Shown here piece after piece: positions 47,824 through 60,193 of a stretch of DNA of 64,000 bases. Both the position numbers and the translations under genes were made by a program. Source of the DNA: Pisolithus tinctorius (Eukaryota > Basidiomycota > Agaricomycetes > Boletales > Pisolithaceae); NCBI GenBank assembly GCA_024663395.1, contig JANFAH010000052.1, positions 1 through 64,000 of the forward strand, written 5' to 3'. Under the pieces are notes generated by a model. The model saw only the letters and a list, made by a program, of their open reading frames with translations, ran no database searches and had not been told where the DNA came from. The stretch's first letter is position 1; each line of letters starts with the position of its first letter.

Positions 47824-48678
47824 CTATCTGTCCTTTCCAGTATCCACAGTTTGTCCATCACACTATTCCCCTGTACCCTCTTCTCCCACAATGCCTGTAC
47901 CTCTTTCTGTGGCCTTGCCCACCTCCCCGTGGCTTCTTCTACTACACTTGTTCCTTCTCCCATGCTGACTGGGGACAGTCAGCATTCAAAGTCCCCTGCA
48001 GGGGTGACCAGCATACCACTTGATCCACCCAATATCAGACATAGTTCATTTCCTTTTATCTGTTTTACCCCAGGTTTCGTCCAGAGACCTCTATTCCACC
48101 CCAGGTTTCGTCTGGTGATTCTACTGAAAGCTAGTCCTCGCTCAAAAAACATAAAAACTGCTTACAAAAAGTCCAAAACTGTCCAGAAAAATAACAAAAC
48201 ACCAAATAAGTATATAGCCAAAACAACGTCTCTCCTATCTCTCTTACTAGTCTTGCTGATGCCATCCTCAGCTACCCTATACTGCAGATCCTTGCAACCA
48301 CCCCGTGCATTACTTCTTCAATTGTGCAGTCAGCATGTGCCCCTTGATCTGTTTTTCTTTCAATTCTCCTTCCATCTCCTTACAATTGATACACAAAGAC
48401 CATCCCAGCTACCCAATAAACAGTCCCTTCACTTCCTCTTCAAGAATCTGTCACATCCTACCATCAAGATTGTTTCATGAGGACTTACCATTGGGAGAAG
48501 TTGAAAGTCACATGAAGAAGACAAGTTGGACAGTACCCCACACACTCTACAATACCACGGCCGATTCAGGGCCAGTTCCTTGCTGAGTGGACAGAAATCT
48601 CTTGCGGTACCCTGCTTCACAACCACACAGAATGGGCCAGAACAATGTATTTTCCTGCACATAAGGTGCAGAACGATC
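47824..48678. other. Post-integrase linker of the retroelement
   Basis: A plus-strand frame (47851-48480) is open but has no recognised domain. A short stem-loop GCTGACT/AGTCAGC followed by AAGTCCCCTGCAGG near 47965-48000 is also present directly before the LTR1 3' LTR (53222-53259). Confidence 0.5.
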
Positions 48679-48682
48679 TCGG

Positions 48683-50526
48683 TGTGAGTCAAAGTGTGGA
48701 AAGGCAGTATAAACCAACCAAACCAACACAAAAGACAAATATGTGCGAGTGGTGGTTTACCTCTGCGGAACCTGGAGGGCAGAGAAACCTAAAGTGGGGG
48801 GAGACTTCAAGTGGAGGTGCTCCTGGCGCAAGTCGTCGACGAGTTACGCAGGAGAAGATGAATGGACAATGATTGGGAAGGGGGTGCTGAACAGAGTGAA
48901 GGTGTTCAGCTGAAAGTACTTGGGGGTAATGGACTTTTGATAGAATATGCTCCTGGCGCAAGTCGATGATGAGTTACGCAGGAGTGAATGGATGACTAAG
49001 CAGGTGTGCTGACAGAGCACAGATGATACTTCAGATGAAGGTAGATAGACCCTTGATGGAGCCTCAACTACCAATGATATGAATGAAGACAGATAGACTC
49101 TTCCGAATGAGCCTCAACTGTCGACGACAAGATATGCTGAGCTGAGCTGACTTCTGAGTGACTTCTTGATTGATTCTGGGTAGCTAAGTACATGGGGGTT
49201 TATATACTGAGGGGGGAGCACAGCTTGTGACAAACAAGGCACAAACACTTGGTAAGTAATGAGTAAGGACTGAGTAATCATGATGAGTAAGCAAGAAATG
49301 ATAAGTAAGCAAGCAAAGAAGATTGGTAAGTATTGGCAATGAACGAGTCAAGGATAGTCAAAATATCACAAAATGAGTCAAATAGAATCAGAAACTGAGT
49401 AAGCGCACTGATATCACATTAGGGGGTGGCGATGCAAGTTAGATCTCGGCAGAGACATCTCTAGATCCAAAGACGGCATGACAGATGGACGGTGTTTCCA
49501 GATAGGGAAGTATTAATTCCAGAATTGAAGGGCATGAGTCAGGCGTCAAAGGGGGCTGGGGCATTGGGGGTCTGTGGGGCAATGAGAGCATACGCGATCG
49601 CGTCTCCCACCCTTCCATCCTCTCAGCGAAGTTAACAAAAACTTCATGAATGGGGCTCTGATGGAGGAGGAGGAGAAGGGGGAACGTCTTCTGCTGGATC
49701 TTGCAGTAAGAAGGCAAGATGCATGTCATACTCATCATGAATGCGATCAGGGAGGCTGGAGGACAGTAGATTATACTGCAGCTGTCGCAATGCAGGAAGA
49801 ATGATGGACGAGATTGGAACAAAGACGGTGCAGGGAGCAGGGAGGAATGATCCATATGCTTCATCAACCGGGGAGACTGAAATGACCACATAAGACCTTT
49901 CTAACCGAGTGACAGACCTGAGGCGACCAAAGAATGTCCTTCTGGAGGTCATACTGACAAGGAGAACACGCTGACCAAGCTGCATGGGAGGAGACGGGGC
50001 TGACAACGATGGGATGAACCAGGGGGCTTCAGGACGGAAGCTGGTGGGAATGCCTGGCAGATATACATAGCCACTGTCTCTGGCAAATGAGACAAGCGAG
50101 ATGACCAACGAAGAGGTGGCCATGATTGATGGACTTAGCGAAATGAGCGTCTGATGGATGGAGTGCTGTAGAAACGTGCAGGGTGCGAGGATCCTCTCCA
50201 AATTTGGAAGGAAGAATCGTGGGGCTGAGCACTTTAAGCGAGTATGTGAACCGAGTCGATATCTTTGGAAATGGTGGAGATACGACGAAAACCGGAATGC
50301 CGTACACGGGCGCTAAAAACTTTTAATGCGCGCTTAACTCGCTTCCTCTTTTCTCTTTAGCACTGACGACTCGTTCTTGTGCGAAGGATGACTGTTCACG
50401 TCCAACAGTCTTTCTACGCATGAGGCCTTTAGTCTTCATCTGCATGCATGGGCATTGTGCGCAACTCGTCAACGAGTTAGGCAGAGTCAGCTGTAACCAT
50501 GTCCACAACACCTTTGGTGTGTGACA
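48683..50526 (-). mobile_element. Solo LTR, family LTR5, copy B
   Basis: The unit is 1844 bp with a perfect 4-bp duplication TCGG (48679-48682 and 50527-50530). On the minus strand it runs TGTCACAC to GACTCACA. A TATA box (TATATAAACC) is near 49196-49209. Two 35-bp imperfect hairpins lie at 48820-48854 and 48950-48984. It has the most CpG of the five copies, so it may be the youngest. Confidence 0.85.
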
Positions 50527-50574
50527 TCGGTATGATGGGTGATGTGGACACAAACATACATACTGCATGATGGC

Positions 50575-52948
50575 CTACTCGATCCCATGCTCTGCCAGCA
50601 CCTCTGCAAGCTGCTCGATGCACACCTGCAACTGAAGGCTGGCTGTGTGTGCAGCCACCACCTTGGCCCTTACCATTGTGAGAGCCTGCAAGAGATCCAT
50701 CACGGTCTTGTTGCTCACTGCACTGCACCCAGAGGTCTTGCCCTTCCTGCGGGTTCTGCTCTTGACCACCTCCACGATGTCGTCATTGTTGTCATCATGA
50801 ACCCACTTAGACGGACCGGCCTTAGGAGCCTTCGAGGATCGTGCTGCAGCAGATTAGTCTCGGTTGTGTTGAAACGCACTTGTCACTTACCAATTGATGC
50901 GCTGGCCTGCGCCCACTTTCCTGCGGCCTTCATTGACTTCTTGCACCCCTGCTTCATACACGTGCAACCATTGCATGTTTGACCCTCCAGACCAAAACAC
51001 ACTGCATTCTTCACCGAGCACCTTGCACATGGCACCTTGTGCAGAACTGACCCAGGCGGGATCGTGACCCTTGGTCCTGCCTCATCCTCGCTCTCTGCAA
51101 TGGTCTGTTGCAAATGCTGGAAATCCACATGGTTTCCACGACATTGTGAACTGCTTAGACTCACTTACCTTGCAAGCCAGTTGAGGGACCTCCACATGGG
51201 ACATTTTCACCCCTGTGCCTTCATCACCAACCCCCTCTGCAGTCTCCTCACCCATATGGATGTCTTGTTCGGCCTTAGCACATGCTTCAGCTTCCTCCGT
51301 GGTCCACTGCTTGTAGACATTGTCAGCCTCGGCCAGCACGGTGTCACACACCAAAGGTGTTGTGGACATGGTTACAGCTGACTCTGCCTAACTCGTTGAT
51401 GAGTTGCGCACAATGCCCAAGCATGCAGATGAAGACTAAAGGCCTCATGCATAGAAAGACTGTCGGACGTTAACAGTCATCCTTCGCACAAGAACGAGTC
51501 GTCAGTGCTAAAGAGAAAAGAGGAAGCGAGTTAAGTGCACATTAAAGGTTTTTAGTGCCCGTGTACAGCATTCCGGTTTTCATCGTATCTCCACCGTTTC
51601 CAAAGATATCGACTCTGTTCCCACACTCGCTTAAAGTGCTCAGCCCCACAATTCTTCCTTCCAAATTTGGAGAGGATCCTCGCACCCTGCATGTTTCTAC
51701 AGCACTCCATCCATCAGATGCTCATTTCACTAAGTCCATCAATCATGGCCACCTCTTCGTTGGTTGTCTCGCTTGTCTCATTTGCCAGAGACAGTGGCTA
51801 TGTATATCTGCTGTCTCCGCCGAGATCTAACTTGCATCGCCACCCCCTAATGTGATATCAGTGCGCTTACTCAGTTCCTGACTCCATTTGACTCATTTTG
51901 TGATATTTTGACTATCCCTGACTCATTCATTGCCAATACTTACCAATCTTCTTTGCTTGCTTACTTTTCATTTCTTGCTTACTCATCATGATTACTCAGT
52001 CCTTACTCATTACTTACCAAGTGTTTGTGCCTTGTTTTTCACAAGCTGTGCTCCCCCCACAGTATATAAACCCCCATGTACTTAGCTACAACCCCCAAGT
52101 GAAGAAGCAATCCAGAAGTCACTCAGCAGTCAGTTCAGCTCTCTCAGTGCATACCTCATCATCAACAGTTGAGGCTCATTTGGAAGAGTCTATTTGTCAC
52201 CATTCATCATACTTGGTAGTTGAGGCTCCATCAAGGCTCTATCTACCTTCATTCATCATCAGCAGTATCATCAGTGCTTAGTCAGCAACCTCTTGTTTGG
52301 TCATTCTTCCACTCCTGCGTAACTCGTCATCAACTTGTGCCAGGAGCATATTCTATCGAAATCCATTACTCCCAAGTCCTTTCAGCTGAACACCCCTGCT
52401 CTGTTCAGCATCCCCTTCTCAATCAGCATTCATTCATCCTCTCCTGCATAACTCGTTGACGACTTGTGCCAGGAGCCCTCTACTTGAAGTCCCCCCCACA
52501 CATTTAGGTTTCTCTGCACTCCAGGTTCTGTGGAGGCAAACCACCACTTGCACATTATTTGTCTTTGGTGTTGGATTTGTTTGGTTTATACCAGCAGTCC
52601 ACACTTTGACTTACAATGGGAGCATCTGCTGTGTCAACCCACACGGAAACCCCAAGCATCTTCCCTTGCTCGACCAAGGGCATCAATGCTGCCTGCAGTG
52701 GTCTTGTCAACCTGTGCAACTGCATCACCAAATCAGCCTCTTACCATCTTCTCCTCCCAGCGCCTTAGCCATATCATTTTCTCTTCTTGCATGTCCTCCT
52801 GGTCATCAGGCACACATTTCGCCTCAGTGACAAGCCCTGCCAACGCAGCCGCAATCTGCTCTCTCAAGACAGCCTTCTCTGCCTCCGCAGGGTCTGGGGT
52901 TGATGCATTGACGAGTTGGGACAGTCGAGGGGTGCGGTTTGCAGACAT
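50575..52948 (-). CDS. Antisense spliced gene for a Cys-rich protein inside the retroelement, split by LTR5 copy C
   Basis: The gene runs against gag and integrase. It starts MSANRTPRLSQLVNAST (52948), continues through LREQIAAALAGLVTEAK, a short intron near 52702-52741 and VDKTTAGSIDALGRAR. After copy C it resumes with VLAEADNVYKQWTTEEAEAC, an intron near 51110-51169, a Cys-rich module (PCARCSVKNAVC, TCNGCTCMKQGC), an intron near 50853-50900 and KAPKAGPSKWVHDDNNDD. It ends AEVLAEHGIE at 50575. The spacing of Cys resembles fungal Zn-cluster modules. The function is unknown. Confidence 0.75.
51342..52615 (+). mobile_element. Solo LTR, family LTR5, copy C, internally deleted
   Basis: It is 1274 bp, lacking about 570 bp near 51812 compared with the other copies. 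The flanks are ACGG (51338-51341) and ATGG (52616-52619), one CpG transition apart. It interrupts the antisense Cys-rich gene within an exon. Confidence 0.85.
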
Positions 52949-53259
52949 GATGAGAGTAAGAAAGGAAGTTGATGATGGGGGGGGAAGAATCAAATCGATG
53001 CGAAGGTTTGAGCCACGCACTAACAATTATATACTTAGTGGCCATGAGGCGCTTATGTCATCGGTCCGGATGCCTATACGTGGCATTCAACGGCCTTCTT
53101 GCATTCCTCAGCTCTATGCTTCCTTCGCTTCTATGCGGAACTCACTGGTGTTCTTGAACCCTTGGCACCACACTGTTGCCATCACCATGCGGCAAGCTAT
53201 TTATGTCTTCCATGCCATGTGGCTGACCAGGGACGGTCAGCATCTAAGTCCCCTGCAGG

Positions 53260-53910
53260 TGTAAGGAATCCACATTCCCTAGACATGTGAGCCCCTATTA
53301 TTAACCATTCTGTGACTACTGTTACATCCACTCCCCTCTCACGTTCACCATTGTTTGCATGCTACCTTCCTATGCCCTTGCTCCCTCTTGCACAATGCTA
53401 TACCTGTGGCTGCTGTGCTCCAGTCCCTTCCTTTCCCTCGGACCCTTCGTTTTACCACGGTCTCTGTTCCTTTTTGTTAGTAGTATACCCTTGGTCTCTG
53501 TTCCAGCTTGTCCTGTCTTATGTGTACGTGCTGTCACGCAGTTTTCCCTTACTGTACCTTGTCTTACTTAGGTTCTGGGTTTGCCTGGACTATAAAGCCC
53601 TGTACTTAGGTACAGAATGATACCTTTTGGCTCTCAGAAGGTCACCATGAGTTTCCTTTGCACTTTGTCTACACCGCACGTCTTGCATTCCACCATGCAC
53701 GAACTACATATACCACTTGCATCGCCAGTACTACTCCATGGACCACGCTGTGCACATCATGAATCACTACCACTACAAAGCACTGGGTCCCACCTTCTAG
53801 TCCTGACAGTCCAGAATCCCTTGGGACGAACAATTCGTTCCCTTCATTTTTTATTGTTGTTATCTAAGCCATCTAGCTCATATTATACAGCTACTTGGAC
53901 TTTTCCTACA
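53260..53910 (+). repeat. 3' LTR of LTR1 element
   Basis: It is 651 bp and nearly the same as 40732-41393. Many differences are CG versus TG or CA. It ends TCCTACA and is followed by ACGT. Confidence 0.85.
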
Positions 53911-54310
53911 ACGTGATGTCATGTGACTCGGGTTCTTGCCTACCTGTGACTACTAGGATCACATGACAGCCCTTTGTGATCACCCGAGGCACCTGGTCAT
54001 GTGCCCACATTGTGAGTTGGGTCATGTGACATCACATGATCACTGTTTGGACTCAACATGTGATCACTAGGATCACGTGACTGACCATGTTCCACACAGT
54101 CATGTGACTAGCCAGCATGTGATGATCCCTCTGACCACTTCATGACCAGTTGTCACATGACTCCAGATCATGGGACCAGGATAGGTGTGTGTCACATGAC
54201 TTCAGCAACGGCCATTTGGAGCACATCATGTCATGTGACATTATGTAATTGATCATGTGGTCGTTACATGTGACATATTAGTCATGTGATCCTATGTGTG
54301 ACTTCTGTGC
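53911..54310. repeat. Cluster of CACGTG-derived palindromes
   Basis: About 15 copies of TCATGTGA, TCACATGA or close variants occur in 400 bp, with at least one intact TCACGTGA (near 54077). CATGTG and CACATG are the CpG-decayed forms of CACGTG. Similar intact words precede the foldback element at 39485-39505. Confidence 0.8.
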
Positions 54311-54469
54311 TCCAACTTGACCCTACACTTTTCATAGTCAACTGTAGTCAAAAGTGCACACTACCAAAGTGTAGCATAACCTACACTATGCAGCACTACA
54401 AACTACTACAACTAGTACACTAGTATGTGTTACTACTACAGGGAGTGATAATGGAGTGATGTTGTCATA

Positions 54470-55800
54470 ATGAAAGTTGTAGCCCCTGATTGTGCAATCA
54501 TGGCAGCATGCCTATCTTATCAGAAAGTGGAAAATTGCGTGAGAAAAACACAAAACACTTGTGATCAGCACTATGCTAGGAGAAATCAATGGCCAGCCTG
54601 GAGTCCCCAGGCATGGTGCTGGAGAAAAAACAGGTTTGCTCAAAGTTGGTGCCTATGCCACTGCTGCCTATGCCTTCACTCATCTTCCTAATTAGGAAGT
54701 CATGCTGTGAAATCTTTTTTTCTGTGTTAGAGAGCAATAGTACTACTATTCTAGAGCATGAAAACCACTCATTTAATTCCACACACCCAATCTAGTCACT
54801 CCTCGCTGGTTCTTCTTTTTAAATGCCTTGACAAAAGACAGCTGATGGCCCTCAAATTCCAACTGTATCTTGGAGTACAGAGACAATTTGGCAACTTGTT
54901 TCTGAAATTGAGAAGCCAGCCAATCTAAAGGTTCTCTTTGGTATCAAGGAAAATTCCAATGATGAAATTGCATCATTTATATGAGGGAGGCTAGCTAACT
55001 TGACCTGCAGAGAAAAACTGGGGACTACAAGGTTGCTGTCTATCAGGCCATTGCACAAGCTCTTATACCAGAGGTTGCCAATGTCATCTGGCATACTGCT
55101 GGTGATCATATCAAGAAGATTGAGTGGTGAGTATTTTCCCAAATGGCTGTGTCTTGCTGACTTGATTTCCACTAGGTTGAAGGACTGCTATGTCAAGCTT
55201 GCTGCCAAGCTCAAGCAGACTGGTGGTGAAGTCAAAGATGGGGAAGATCCTGACACTGAGGAGAACCCTGATGTCTTCATGGAATTTTACATCCCTGCCA
55301 AGGGCCCTGATGAGAATACTCCTGAGTTGGCCTGCAATGTTTTTGGTGAGTGATTATTTGTTGATTTTTTTTTTTTTCACAGAAGAATATATAGAACTTT
55401 TTGGAGAGTCATATAAAGCAGTGGAAATGCTTTCCCAACTGTCACTGAATTTGGGCCAATCATGCAAATATCAACCCCCTTGCATTGACCACAGGTGTTA
55501 GCCATAGTGGACACAGAGTAACTTGGATGCAGCCAGTGTTAGATGAAAATATTGACCCCATCCTCTTGGTACAGTCACAACCAGTGGCAGCAGGCTCAGA
55601 GGACTCTAGTGGTCCTGACACTGTGCACACCACCCCCACTCCCACCCCTCTTCACAACTTTCTGCAGCCCACTGACATGCAAAGAACTGATGCATGCAAT
55701 ATCCTCCAGGGTGGCACCATATTGTACATTTGGGATGAAATGGAAGTTAGCACAAGCTCAAACAATCTAGAAGAAAGAGGGAGTTACAGCATCTGACCAG
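54470..55800 (+). pseudogene. Decayed unknown gene
   Basis: The plus strand encodes ISTRLKDCYVKLAAKLKQTG, FMEFYIPAKGPDENTPELA, then after an intron near 55345-55380 (GTGAGT...TTCACAG) fragments in shifting frames, TTGVSHSGHRVTWMQP and a Pro/Thr-rich tail. It looks like a real protein decayed by indels. I cannot name the family; it may be part of a transposon because it lies next to retroelements in CpG-poor DNA. Confidence 0.45.
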
Positions 55801-55849
55801 TGGTACAAGTAACACAAAGATACATCAGTGTCTATCCCCAGGACATAAC

Positions 55850-56560
55850 AGAGTGGGTGGGAAATCCCCAGCATTGACTGGAGAATCACCAGCATTCCTT
55901 GGAGAATGCCCATAGTGGATTAGGGAATCCCCAGCATTGCCTGGAGAATGTGCAGAGAGGGGTGGAGATTGCATGACATTGCCTGGAGAATCCCCAGCAT
56001 GGCCTGGAGAATCCCCAGAGTGGGTTGGAGATTCCCCAACATTGCCTGGAGAATCCCCAGCATGGCCTGGAGAATCCCCAGCATTCCTCAGAGAATCCCC
56101 ACAGTGGGTTGGAGAATCCCCAGAGTGGGTCAGTGATTCCCCAACATTGCTGGGAGAATCCCCAGAGTGGGTGGGAGAATCCCCAGCATGGCCTGGATAA
56201 TCCCTGGAGTGGGTTGGAGATTCCCCAACATTGTCTGGAGATTCCCCAGCAGTGCTTGGAGAATCCCCAGAGTGGGTTGGAGAATCCCCAGCATGGCCTG
56301 GAGATTCCCCAGGGAGGGTTGGAGAATCCCCAGCATTGCCTGGAGAATCCCCAGAGTGAGTTGGGGAATCCCCAGCATTGCCTGGAGAATCCACAGAGTG
56401 AGTTGGAGAATCCCCAGCATTCCTTGGAGAATCCCTGGAGTGGGTGGGAGAATCCCCAGCATTGCCTGGAGAATCACCAGGGTGAGTTGGAGACTCCACA
56501 GCATGGCCTGCAGGATCCCCAGCATTCCTTGGAGAATCCCCAGAGTGGGTGGGAGATTCC
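55850..56560. repeat. 21-bp minisatellite
   Basis: Units such as GAGAATCCCCAGCATTGCCTG and variants ending GAGTGGGTTG follow one another in steps of 21 bp. Because 21 is divisible by 3 and the unit has no stop, frames stay open for up to 267 codons on both strands; these are not genes. Confidence 0.95.
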
Positions 56561-56920
56561 CCAGGATGCCCAGGCAACAGGTCCATTTGGGCTGGGGACA
56601 CCCCAGGATGCCCAGGAAACAGGTCCATTTAGGCTGGAGAATCCCCCAGCATGCACTGGGAACAGGTCCATTTAGCCTGGGGAATCCCCCAGCATGCACT
56701 GAGAACAGGTCCATTTAGCCTGGGGAATCCCCCATGATGCCCAGGAAACAGGTCCATTTAGGCTGGGGAATCCCCCAGCATGCACTGGGAACAGGTTCAT
56801 TTAGCCTGGGGAAACCCCCAGGATGCTCTGGGAACAGGTCCATTTAAGCTGGAGAATCCCCCAGGATGCCCAGGAAATAGGTCTATTAATCCACTGGGGA
56901 AAGCCCCATTTGGACCCCAG
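56560..56920. repeat. Longer-period tandem repeat next to the minisatellite
   Basis: Blocks containing AACAGGTCCATTTAG and GGGGAATCCCCCAG repeat about every 43-60 bp, six or more times. It appears to have grown from the 21-bp array. Confidence 0.85.
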
Positions 56921-57139
56921 GCACTCTGTTATAGATATAATAATCCTGGGGAAAGTCCATGTCTGACCCCTTGCTCTGGAGAATCTCCAGCAGTTGCTGG
57001 GAATTCCCAGGTGGTCAACACCTATTAGGTGGATACATCTATAAGAATATATGAACCTAATAGGTCCCCTGGGGGGGGGGGGTGACTGAAGTGTCAGACC
57101 TGGTAAACTTGGTGCTAAGCCTGACACCCTAACTAGATG

Positions 57140-58455
57140 ATGGGACATCTACCCCAAGGAGGGGGATAGCAACTATGCCTGGGTCAACCCACAGAATCTC
57201 AGACCAGTCTTCATGCAGGAACAGCTAGCCACCTCCCTGTGTGCCACCTACCTTGAATACCCAGTCCTATGTGCTGTTGCACTGATGGATGTGGAGAAGT
57301 TACACAATGATATCCTCTCAGCTTTACCCTCAGACCCAGTCACCCAAGTCTGGTTCTCAGATACATCAGATTCCCAGAGGTCAGTTGATGACACCAGCTT
57401 CCTCTGCCTAGATGGAAGAATCTATATACTGGACTCTAATGACCTTCGCCTTTGTGTCTTGAGATTCAAATATGATCACCTCTTGTCCAGCCACTTCGGC
57501 CAAAATAGAACCTTAGAACTCATCTGGTGTGAATACACCTGGCCCAGCCTAAGGACATTTGTCAAAGACTATGTCTGGTCTTGTACTACTGTGCCTGGGC
57601 CAAGGTACCCTGCTACCAGCCTTACAGCCTACTCAAACAACTCCCAGTGCCAGAGAAGCCATGGAATTCCATCTCAATGGATTTTATAGAGCAACTCCCA
57701 GCCTCAACCAGCTTTACCACCATCCTTGTTGTAGTCAACCAGCTTTCAAAGCAAGCCATCTTCATACTTACTCACAACACCATCACAGTCCCTGAGCTCA
57801 CTAAGCTCTTCCTGATGCATGTATTCTCCAAGCATGGTGTACTGGCCCATGTAACCTCAGACCAGGGATCAGAGTTCATATCCCACTTCTTCCAGTCTCT
57901 TGGTAAGGCTCTGGACATGCATCTACACTTCACCTCCAGGTATCACCCAGAGGGGGATGGTCAGACAGAGTGCACCAATCAGACCCTCAAACAGTATCTC
58001 TGGGTCTACTGCAACTATCAGCAGGACAACTGGGCTGAACTACTACTGCTAGCTGAGTTTGCCTACAACAACACACCTAGCACTATGACCAGGGTATCAC
58101 CCTAATATCTTGGTCTTCCTTGAGCACAATCTCACATCCAACTGGGCTTGTGATTATGCAGGCAACTTAGATTCACTGCACCAATACCTTCATGAAGAAA
58201 TGGCTCTTGCCCAGCAACATTACCAAGGACCAGCAGATGCTAAGCACATGCCAGCCCCAGACTTCAAAGTGGGTGACAGTGTCTATGTAAAAGCCAAGTA
58301 TTTCCAGTCAACCCAGCCCTCCAAGAAGCTGAGTGAGAAAACCCTTGGGCCCTATCCCATAATAGCCCAGGCTGGCTCTCACTCATTCACCCTGTGTTTA
58401 CCAGACTCTATGCATGCTGTACACCTGGTCTTCCACATATCCCAACTTGAACCAG
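57140..58455 (+). pseudogene. gypsy integrase (element 3), near-complete core
   Basis: The sequence enters pol at the RNase H/integrase linker (WDIYPKEGDSNYAWVNPQN) and covers the integrase N-terminus (HFGQNRTLELI, TWPSLRTFVKDY). The catalytic acids are all present: MDFIEQLP near 57677, SDQGSEF near 57859 and QTECTNQ near 57963. The C-terminal SH3-like part has VYVKAKYFQ, LGPYPII and VFHISQLEP. One stop follows SPSTMTRVSP near 58103. RT and RNase H are missing upstream. The frame is cut at 58456 by LTR5 copy D and resumes at 61206. Confidence 0.85.
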
Positions 58456-59259
58456 TGTGAGTCAAAGTGTGGTTCAGTGGTGGAAACCAACCAAAACCAA
58501 CACAAAAGACAATAAGAGCGAGTGGTGGTGTGCCTATGTGGTACCTAGATGGTAGAACCTATTATCTGGTGGGTTTTTGTGAGCTACAACACTCAAAGAC
58601 GAGTGCTGAGGGTTGGGGGTGCTCCTGATGAAGAGGGAGCAAGAATGTGACAGAAAGCGATAGGGTAGACTGCTGTCAGCCTACAGAAGGATGGATGGTG
58701 ACTTAATTCGATGCTCTGAGCTGCACTGAGCTCAGGGAGGACTTGGAGCAAAGTAGATTGATGATAGATGATAACAAGCAAAGTAGATGATAGTTACACC
58801 CTTAATAAAGTCTCAACTATTGAAGCTGCTGAATGATTTACTGAGTGATGATGAAATGTGAGCAAGAGGGGCTCCCTGACATCTTCTTCTTATTCAGCTA
58901 TCTAAGTACAGTGATTTATATACAGTACAGGGGCATTGCCTATGGAAAACAAGGTGCAAACACTTGGTAAGTGATTGGTAACTGATGAGTAAGGAATGTA
59001 AGCAGTGGGTGATCATCTTAGAAAGCATTGGTGAGCATTGGTAAGGATAAGTAAGCCAAAAAGCAAAGAACCAGTAAGCAAAGTCAAAAGATTGGTAAGT
59101 ATTGGCAATAGGTGAGTCAAAGACAGTCAGGATGCCAAAGTATGAGTCAAGTAATGTCAGAAACCAGGAAAGTGCACTGGAATCACATTAGGGGGAGGCT
59201 GTGGATGTCACATCTTGAAGAGATCACCTCTGGGCCAAAGTGGGATGACAGAGAGGCAG

Positions 59260-60193
59260 TGTCATAACCATGCATTCACTCGAAGTCCTTACTCACTCTG
59301 CACCCTCTTCTGCCAGTCATTGTCAAGTATGAGGATTGTCTGGGTTGAGACCGGACCGGAGACCGAAGTGGGCACGAAGCTGAGGGGTCAGGATCAGGAG
59401 TGAAGTCAAGGGTTCAGATGGTTGGACTGTTTGGACTTAGCAACTGAGGATACAGTGCTATTCCCTTGCGTGGGCCTCAGTCCGAGTCCGAGGCCGAGAT
59501 GGAGTTATCAGAGGTAACTTAGTTGATTTCAGACTGAGGTCTACAGGCCGAGTATCTACGAGTTTATATACTAGAAATAACTATAGTATGGAGACCGGTA
59601 ATGCCAGTCTCGCAAGGATTGCTAAGACGATTGGTAAGACAAGGATTACTAACATATGACTAAGGTAGTGGAGACTGGGACAGGTGGACCGGGGACAGGA
59701 CTGGGGACAGGACTTAACCAAAATGACAGACACTGCAAAGCAGTGTTCACCATGCTAGGACATCTGGGGATAGCGAACAGGCGAGGCCGAGGCCAGACTA
59801 AGTGAGTGCGAGGCCGAGTCCGGCCAGGGTCGAGACATGGCTATGACAGTCATTCACTCACTCTGCACCAACTCCACCCAACTTCTGTTGGTTACGAACC
59901 ATCTCCACTCTGACTGCCATCAGACTTGTGTTGCTCTCCTACCAGACTGAGCAGACCATTCTCTGAGGGGTCATGTGACCACCTTCGAACTTCTCCCTGA
60001 CAGCATGCAGTCAGGTACTCCACAGCACATGCACCACAGCCCTCACTCCACTCTGCCTTTGTCTTGGCGGACTTCATTCCTGCCAATACTCTGCTAGTCA
60101 GAGTTCTGCTTCCCTGTGTCAGACTTGCTTCTGAACCCTTCTCTAGACCTTATATAGCATTGGAGTTGGTCAGAGTAGGCCCAGACTTGACAG
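59260..60193 (+). mobile_element. Solo LTR, family LTR4, inside LTR5 copy D
   Basis: It has the duplication GGCAG (59255-59259 and 60194-60198). It matches the LTR4 at 42602-43315, apart from many CpG losses and the inserted LTR3 at 59321-59848. Confidence 0.85.
59321..59848 (-). mobile_element. Solo LTR, family LTR3, inside LTR4
   Basis: It is 528 bp, ends TGTCA and TGACA, with a perfect duplication GTCAT (59316-59320 and 59849-59853). It matches the copy at 61773-62300. Orientation is minus, judged from the 3' LTR at 63384. Confidence 0.85.

Larger units (their letters stand above)
40732..53910 (+). mobile_element. LTR1 retrotransposon with nested insertions, 13.2 kb
   Basis: Matching LTRs lie at 40732-41393 and 53260-53910. 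The 4-bp flanks are ATGT (40728-40731) and ACGT (53911-53914), explained as ACGT with one CpG transition. A tRNA-type primer site and a gag follow the 5' LTR. The interior also holds a second LTR2 element start, three LTR5 units, a solo LTR4, an integrase end and an antisense gene. RT is absent. Confidence 0.8.

Noticed and set aside
55825..56718. Long open frames on both strands (up to 267 codons)
   Set aside because: They are produced by the 21-bp tandem array, whose length is a multiple of three and which lacks stops in several frames.
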